Shown here in pieces: positions 41,244 to 45,320 of a stretch of 45,320 nucleotides of DNA. The notes beneath the pieces were generated by a model. That model did no database searches, had not been told where the DNA came from, and saw nothing but the letters and a program-made list of their open reading frames with translations. The stretch is from Singulisphaera sp. (GTDB taxonomy: Bacteria; Planctomycetota; Planctomycetia; Isosphaerales; Isosphaeraceae). The stretch covers positions 1 through 45,320 of the forward strand of contig DAIDJG010000582.1 in NCBI GenBank assembly GCA_027451445.1, given 5' to 3'. Each line of letters begins with the position of its first letter. The first letter of the stretch is position 1. The position numbers and the translations under genes were made by a program.

Positions 41244-42842
41244 ATGAAAGGGATTCGCGGGATTCTGGCCACCGCAATCGCGATCGGCGGGATCGTGGCG
41301 GTCTTTGCCGGCAGGGCAAGTGCCTGGCAGCAGACGGAACCAAACGACGTGGAGGGGATGCAGGTGCTGACGCAGGGGCCGATCCACGAGGCGTTCGCCG
41401 AGCCCGTGGTTTTCGACCCGAAGCCTGGCCCGGTCGTGCCCAAGGCGCCGCCGGCGCCGATTACGGAACGACCACCCGATGAGAGGCCCGAAGGCGCCAA
41501 CGTCCAGTGGATTCCCGGCTATTGGGCCTGGGACGACGCGCGGAGTTCCTTTATCTGGGTCAGTGGTATCTGGCGCGATGTTCCGCCCGGGGAGCAGTAC
41601 GTCCCCGGCTACTGGCACGAGGTCAAAGGCGGGTACCAGTGGGTCCCTGGCTACTGGAGCACCTCCGGCGCAGCGCAGGTCCAGTATCTGCCGGAGCCGC
41701 CGGCGAGCCTGGAAAACGGACCGACCTCTCCTCAACCCTCGTCAAACGCGAGCTGGGTCCCGGGTATGTGGATCTGGCAGAACGACCAATACCAATGGCG
41801 CCCCGGCTTCTGGGTCAACAATCCAGCCGGCTGGATGTGGGTTCCGTCGTCGTATGCGTGGACGCCCAACGGCTACGTCTCCAACCCGGGCTACTGGGAC
41901 TACCCCTTGGCCAACCGAGGCTTGCCGTTTGCCCCGGTGGCGTTCACGCAGCCGATCTATAACCAACAGAACTTTCAGTATGCGCCCGGAGTGGCCCTGA
42001 TGCCCGCGGCGCTCTTCTCCAGCCTGTTCGTCCGGCCCGCCTACAGCTCCTACTACTTCGGCGACTATTACGCCGCCAACAACTACCAGTCGGGCATCTA
42101 TCCGGCATATGCCTTCCACGGCAGCCGATATGGATATGATCCGTTGTACGCCTACGCCGCGGCGCAGAACTACGGCACCAACCCTCGCTGGGCGGATGAG
42201 CTGCACGAAACGTACCGCTACCGGCGCGAGCACCCCGAAGCCCGCCCGCCGCACACATTCGCCGAGACGCGGCGCGTCGCCGCGCGTCCGGTGGCAGGCT
42301 CGAACAAGGTCCAGGGCGCATCCAACCTCGAGCTCGCCCGTCCCCTGAATCAGCTCGCTGGCACAAGCTCGAGCGGAGCCGGGGCTACGAAGGGAATGCG
42401 TCTGGAGAAGATCGACGACACCCGTCGCCAGGAGTTTTCCCGGCAGGCGGCCCAATTGCACAAGTATCGCGAAGAACGCATCCGCAGCGAGGGGAAGGCC
42501 GGTGCCGCGACACCGTCGGCGAAGCCAACCGCGCCACGACACCAGGAACTCCCTCGATCGCCGATCAGCGCCGCGGCTCGGACTGACGGCCGAAACGCCC
42601 CGCCCGCCGCACCCGAACATCCCCAGTTTGACCGCGCCGCCCGTCCGGCGAACCGCGAGGCCGCCCCGCTGCGTCACGAACCTCAACCCGAAAGCCGCCC
42701 ACCCGCACCGAACGCAGCGCCGAGGGAACGCGGTGCTACTCCTCAGCCCCCGCAACGCGTGACGCCACCCCAGCCGCCGCAGCGCGAAGCGCCGGCGCCG
42801 AAGCAACCGCCAGCTCCAGAGAAGAAGCCTGAGCGGAAGTGA
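41244..42842 (+). CDS. Secreted YXWGXW-repeat protein
   Basis: The 532-residue protein has a signal peptide (residues 1-27, ending A-S-A). A domain (about 85-225) follows, built from repeats of the form W-x-P-G-Y-W: W-I-P-G-Y-W-A-W, Y-V-P-G-Y-W-H, W-V-P-G-Y-W-S, W-V-P-G-M-W-I-W and W-R-P-G-F-W. A Tyr/Ala-rich middle with many aromatic residues comes next, then a long Pro/Ala/Arg-rich tail that is likely disordered. YXWGXW-type proteins are exported and expanded in Planctomycetota; no activity is known, though the aromatic repeats suggest binding to glycan or other surface polymers. The ATG at 41244 was chosen over earlier codons because AGGAGA lies eight bases upstream and the leader begins there. 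The gene stands alone between two 139-bp direct repeats. Confidence 0.85.
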   Translation: MKGIRGILATAIAIGGIVAVFAGRASAWQQTEPNDVEGMQVLTQGPIHEAFAEPVVFDPKPGPVVPKAPPAPITERPPDERPEGANVQWIPGYWAWDDARSSFIWVSGIWRDVPPGEQYVPGYWHEVKGGYQWVPGYWSTSGAAQVQYLPEPPASLENGPTSPQPSSNASWVPGMWIWQNDQYQWRPGFWVNNPAGWMWVPSSYAWTPNGYVSNPGYWDYPLANRGLPFAPVAFTQPIYNQQNFQYAPGVALMPAALFSSLFVRPAYSSYYFGDYYAANNYQSGIYPAYAFHGSRYGYDPLYAYAAAQNYGTNPRWADELHETYRYRREHPEARPPHTFAETRRVAARPVAGSNKVQGASNLELARPLNQLAGTSSSGAGATKGMRLEKIDDTRRQEFSRQAAQLHKYREERIRSEGKAGAATPSAKPTAPRHQELPRSPISAAARTDGRNAPPAAPEHPQFDRAARPANREAAPLRHEPQPESRPPAPNAAPRERGATPQPPQRVTPPQPPQREAPAPKQPPAPEKKPERK

Positions 42843-42850
42843 GTATCGCG

Positions 42851-42989
42851 GGTACTGGCCAGGTATGAAATTCGCGTAGCTTGCGACGCCAGCGTCGCTC
42901 CCTGATCGCTTTAGTCCACTCCAGCAAGCACCACCAAGTTTTCTTAATCCGCCCAAACACCCTGCTCTTGATGCGTGGCCACTACTGCC
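42851..42989 (+). repeat. Right copy of a 139-bp direct repeat
   Basis: It matches 40913-41051 in the same orientation from GGTACTGGCCAGG to the final CTGCC. It starts nine bases after the stop of the YXWGXW gene. The following 42990-43126 holds no gene that I can support. Confidence 0.75.
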
Positions 42990-43126
42990 GGATCGCCGGA
43001 TTCCGCCTGGATCATCACGGCATTCGGGAGATTTCCCTTCGAAACCGGGATTGCGAGAGGCGTTTTCAACTCGCTTTGGAGCAGTTTAAAGCACCTACTA
43101 TCCCGAAATCTCAATTCGTTGAAGAA

Positions 43127-43177
43127 TAATTGGTGTTAGCCTTGTTTCTGTTGTGGAAACAAGACTAACATCAATTA
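43127..43177. terminator. Strong hairpin between convergent units
   Basis: Arms of 22 bases (43127-43148 and 43156-43177) match at 20 positions around a 7-base loop. One of the two differences would be a G-U pair in RNA. It lies between the plus-strand YXWGXW gene and the end of the minus-strand HEPN cassette, where a two-way terminator is expected. The arms contain T- and A-rich ends. It could also be a small mobile repeat. Confidence 0.5.
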
Positions 43178-43234
43178 CTTCCCAGGCTTGATCATGCGGC
43201 GCGAACTCAGAAACGATGGGGCGCCTGTAGGACA

Positions 43235-43969
43235 TTAGGAAATGCGAAGCCGGTCTTTTGCGGCCTGTCGCTCCGCAGCAGTATAGACGTCAAGCACGGC
43301 GTCAAAATACGCTTTTTCGACACCTACAAGCCATTTAGGGTCGACCGAGAAGCAGCAACCAACAATGACCTTGCCCGCTTCGCGAAGCCGATGGAGAAGT
43401 TCCGCAAAGCGGGCCTCTTCGAACTCCAAGACAGATTTGAGATCACCCACGACGCTCAGTTGCGATACGGTGTGTAGATCGCAATGCACGAACTTGCAAA
43501 GCTCCGTCCAGAGAGTCTCAAGAATGTCTTTCGCGACAAACGGAAGGTCGCCCAAATCGGGAACACTATATAGGAACTCCCGGTATTGATTGCCATGAAG
43601 GTTGTGCGCCCCCGCCTGATGCAGTCGCCATTCGATCGGGTGGTTCTCGTAATAGACGAGTTTGATCGCCGCCTCGAGTCCCGCGCGAAGTAAAACCATC
43701 CCTGCGTTATAGAACCCAAGAATAAACAAACATTCGCATTCTATAGAATGAGAGACGACCATATCGAAATAGTTGGTATCAAGCCTAATTCGATCCGGCT
43801 TATAGTGCGACAGGATATGGATTGGGAGAAACCGCTCGTGTAGGCGCCCGGCTTTTGCGGACAGTGCACCGCTCTTCAGCAGTCGCGCTGCGCTTGGAAG
43901 CCTGGTGAACAACTCGTCCACAAATGCATCCTTCTCGTCTCGGATTTTGTTGGAATGCAGAGCCTTCAA
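43235..43969 (-). CDS. Helical partner protein of the ParA/HEPN cassette, possibly HEPN-like
   Basis: The 244-residue protein is mostly helical. I do not recognise a named family. The centre has A-G-L-E-A-A-I-K-L-V-Y-Y-E-N-H-P followed by W-R-L-H, and later L-W-T-E-L-C-K-F-V-H-C, features that recall HEPN-type domains in which a late helix carries a conserved His; the Arg of the R-x4-6-H site is not evident. The frame opens at a GTG at 44002 without a ribosome site. I prefer the TTG at 43969, which has GGAGG nine bases upstream and forms a TTGA overlap with the stop of the preceding gene. It is the last gene of the cassette. Fewer G/C third positions than in the neighbouring chromosome suggest transfer. 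Confidence 0.65.
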   Translation of the reverse strand: MKALHSNKIRDEKDAFVDELFTRLPSAARLLKSGALSAKAGRLHERFLPIHILSHYKPDRIRLDTNYFDMVVSHSIECECLFILGFYNAGMVLLRAGLEAAIKLVYYENHPIEWRLHQAGAHNLHGNQYREFLYSVPDLGDLPFVAKDILETLWTELCKFVHCDLHTVSQLSVVGDLKSVLEFEEARFAELLHRLREAGKVIVGCCFSVDPKWLVGVEKAYFDAVLDVYTAAERQAAKDRLRIS

Positions 43970-44526
43970 CTCCGATCGCCTCCGTAAAAGATTTCCTTCC
44001 ACTCACGATAGTTGGATCGCGGCTTGGCAAAAATATATTTAGCAATTTTCAGATAGAGCTCGTTACGATCTGTATCGGGAAGCGAGTTGATGAATCTAAA
44101 ATACCACTCGACAACTCTATCTCGACCAGTGCTTTTTGTCGTGTGCGCCGTGGCCGTCATGTTCGACAGGAAGTTATCCAGTTCGCGAACCGAGTCAAAA
44201 AGAAGCGGTGAAGTGAGAATAATCTTCAAAAGCCAGTCGATTTCCGCAGCGTTCCCGCTACCGTTGGCGTGCATCACGGCATTCCTCAGCCGGTGCATCA
44301 CTTTGTCGAATTTGAACTCATCGAAGCCTTCTTCGGTCGGTCGCTTGTCGCGACGTGATCCGGCGTCCGGCCGCAACAGACGACGTAGGCCCTCTACCGA
44401 TTTGGGCAGTTCCTCGTCGGACGCAGAGGCGAGGGCATCAATCTCGTGTTTAGAAAGACGCTTGAGGGCACCGATCAACTCATTCAAGTGATATGCCGCA
44501 GCGAGCGTTTTTAGGTTGTATTCCAT
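43966..44526 (-). CDS. HEPN-motif helical protein (candidate RNase), in ParA cassette
   Basis: The 186-residue protein is predicted helical. Near residue 83 it has H-R-L-R-N-A-V-M-H-A-N-G, whose R-N-A-V-M-H fits the R-N-x3-H active site of HEPN ribonucleases found in toxin-antitoxin, abortive infection and CRISPR-linked systems. The rest of the sequence gives no further family name. The start ATG at 44526 lies three bases after the stop of the ParA-like gene, and its own stop overlaps the likely start of the next gene, so the three are one operon. By analogy with other HEPN modules it may cut RNA when released from its partner; this is inference from one motif and the context. What else it could be: a structural helical protein with a chance R-N-x3-H. 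Confidence 0.65.
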   Translation of the reverse strand: MEYNLKTLAAAYHLNELIGALKRLSKHEIDALASASDEELPKSVEGLRRLLRPDAGSRRDKRPTEEGFDEFKFDKVMHRLRNAVMHANGSGNAAEIDWLLKIILTSPLLFDSVRELDNFLSNMTATAHTTKSTGRDRVVEWYFRFINSLPDTDRNELYLKIAKYIFAKPRSNYREWKEIFYGGDRS

Positions 44527-44529
44527 ATC

Positions 44530-45181
44530 CTACTCTACGCCAAGGCGCCTCCGGAATTCGGCGACAAAGGCTGAAAAATTCTTTGTGAATTGGGATTGAG
44601 CCCTTGTTTCAAAGATCGCTCTTCGTTGGATCAATCCTCTTGGATAGTGCTCGGTATAGCGAATTTGTGTCTGGAACACGTCTCTGTGCTCCCTGATAAT
44701 CTCCGCGATAACCCCTTCCTCATGGCGAGTGTGATCGTCGACCATGTTAAACACGATTCCAAGGACCTTCACTTTATCTTCGCCGTCATGGGCGAGGTTG
44801 TGTGCCTGGATTTTGCTGAGCAGCAACGGGATTCCGCGCGCGGAAAATGGGTCGGGTTTCACGGGAATCAATACGTAATCGCTGGCTTTGAGTGCGTTGT
44901 TTGTGAGCACTGAATACGTTGGGCCGCAGTCAATCAGTATGAAATCATAATGCTACTTTTTGCCTTTAAGCACAAGCGTGAGGCGGTCTTCAAAAGATGA
45001 ACCCCCTGAACGTTCGAGAACGTGCGACAATTCAAGTTCCGAAGGAACAAGGTCGATGTACCCGGACGAACCGCATGTCTTTGCCCGCATCTTCATCTCA
45101 TTCAACGTCAGCAGTTTGGCGTTCTTTTTTGACACCGGGCCAACGATCTTTTCGAGATCGGTGAATATATCGGAAATGACT
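44530..45181 (-). pseudogene. ParA/MinD-like ATPase, N-terminus cut by IS and interrupted by TAG
   Basis: One reading frame runs from 45181 to 44530 and follows the pattern of a ParA-type (AAA_31) ATPase: F-T-D-L-E-K-I-V-G-P-V-S, then S-S-G-Y-I-D-L-V-P-S-E-L-E-L, R-S-G-G-S-S-F-E-D-R-L. After an in-frame TAG at 44953-44955 come H-Y-D-F-I-L-I-D-C-G-P-T-Y-S (the Walker B region), N-A-L-K-A-S-D-Y-V-L-I-P-V-K-P-D-P-F-S and a helical end. The Walker A region (K-G-G-x-G-K-T) is absent because the frame meets the end of an insertion sequence at 45182. A shorter frame beginning after the TAG (from 44910) and one before it (from 45135, GTG) could each be called as small genes. Both lesions should abolish ATPase function unless the TAG is read through and the missing start lies beyond the window. 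Intact relatives position DNA or protein complexes, or act as switches. Confidence 0.75.
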
Positions 45182-45320
45182 TGTCGATCGCGGCCAGAAA
45201 CTGAGCCATTATCGCGGCCAGAACTGAGCCACCCGATTTCGCACTTGTGTCTCGCCCCAAGTGCCCTTCACTTTAGGCTGAGGGCACTTGGGGCGAGACA
45301 CAAGTGCGCAACCCCTCGGA
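45182..45320. mobile_element. End of an IS21-family-like insertion sequence (runs off the window)
   Basis: From 45182 the sequence begins TGTCGATCGCGGCCAG and contains two copies of ATCGCGGCCAGAA(A)CTGAGCCA (45187-45208 and 45211-45231), 24 bases apart. Repeated short units at the ends and a 5'-TG terminus are typical of IS21-family elements. The ParA-like coding frame stops making sense exactly at this point, as expected of an insertion site. No transposase gene is inside the window, so the family is inferred from the end alone. Confidence 0.6.
45240..45308. repeat. 28-bp perfect inverted repeat (hairpin) inside the IS end
   Basis: Bases 45240-45267 and 45281-45308 are perfect reverse complements separated by 13 bases (TCACTTTAGGCTG). 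The arms include CTTGTGTCTCGCCCCAAGTG. A transcript in either direction would form a very stable stem. It may block read-through from the target gene into the element, or be a separate palindromic repeat. Confidence 0.75.

Noticed and set aside
41742-42956. Minus-strand frame of 404 residues opposite the YXWGXW gene
   Set aside because: It is an antisense shadow. Its first residues resemble a frame at 40779-41018 only because both lie in the 139-bp direct repeats.
42990-43126. Plus-strand frame ending at 43129 considered as a small gene
   Set aside because: It starts within the direct repeat, has no ribosome site and matches no family that I know.

Overview
The window reads as a piece of a Planctomycetota chromosome, most likely a large-genome soil or freshwater lineage; Isosphaeraceae or Gemmataceae is only a guess. 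The support is a DUF1559 pseudopilin with an H-x9-DG motif, three DUF1583-like modules, a J-like domain joined to a PD40 beta-propeller, a YXWGXW-repeat protein, DUF1573 next to MauE, and moderately high GC. I see no rRNA, tRNA or CRISPR array.

Region 1 (1-9.1 kb, minus strand) starts with a decayed transposase. It continues with exported proteins of unknown function (9122 down to 3797), a tiny Cys-rich peptide (3606-3400), a DUF1573 protein, a MauE/DoxX-like membrane protein with a thioredoxin-like CxxC tail, and a GT2 glycosyltransferase. I read it as a surface-protein cluster with its own disulfide-forming unit; that reading is inference. About 1.5 kb without a supportable gene follows (9123-10638).

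Region 2 (10.6-31 kb, minus strand) is a glycan-assembly locus of tightly packed genes, many sharing 4-bp start/stop overlaps. It holds a GT2 enzyme, a DUF1559 pseudopilin, a J-like/PD40 protein, at least eight polytopic proteins that look like GT-C glycosyltransferases or their relatives, and three DUF1583-like lectin-fold modules. One gene (18314-21631) fuses DUF1583, a GT39/PMT-like module and a GT87-like module in one 1105-residue protein. One pair of GT-C-like genes occurs twice. The same 11-nt AT-rich motif lies upstream of two transcription units in the locus.

Region 3 (31.9-38.8 kb) is visibly more GC-rich. A frameshifted GtrB-type GT2 pseudogene marks the boundary. Beyond it lie an AhpD-like protein (minus), two plus-strand GT-C enzymes (the second with a DUF4214-like tail) and a polysaccharide-deacetylase-like protein. 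These may extend the same cell-surface carbohydrate theme.

Region 4 (38.8-45.3 kb) is accessory DNA. It holds a concentric palindrome, a HicAB-type toxin-antitoxin pair with a candidate operator, a secreted YXWGXW-repeat protein bracketed by 139-bp direct repeats, and a three-gene cassette: a ParA-like ATPase, a protein with a HEPN R-N-x3-H motif, and a helical partner. The ParA gene carries an in-frame TAG and is cut by what looks like the end of an IS21-family element running off the right edge. The most novel candidates are the DUF1583/GT-C locus with its triple fusion and the ParA/HEPN cassette.
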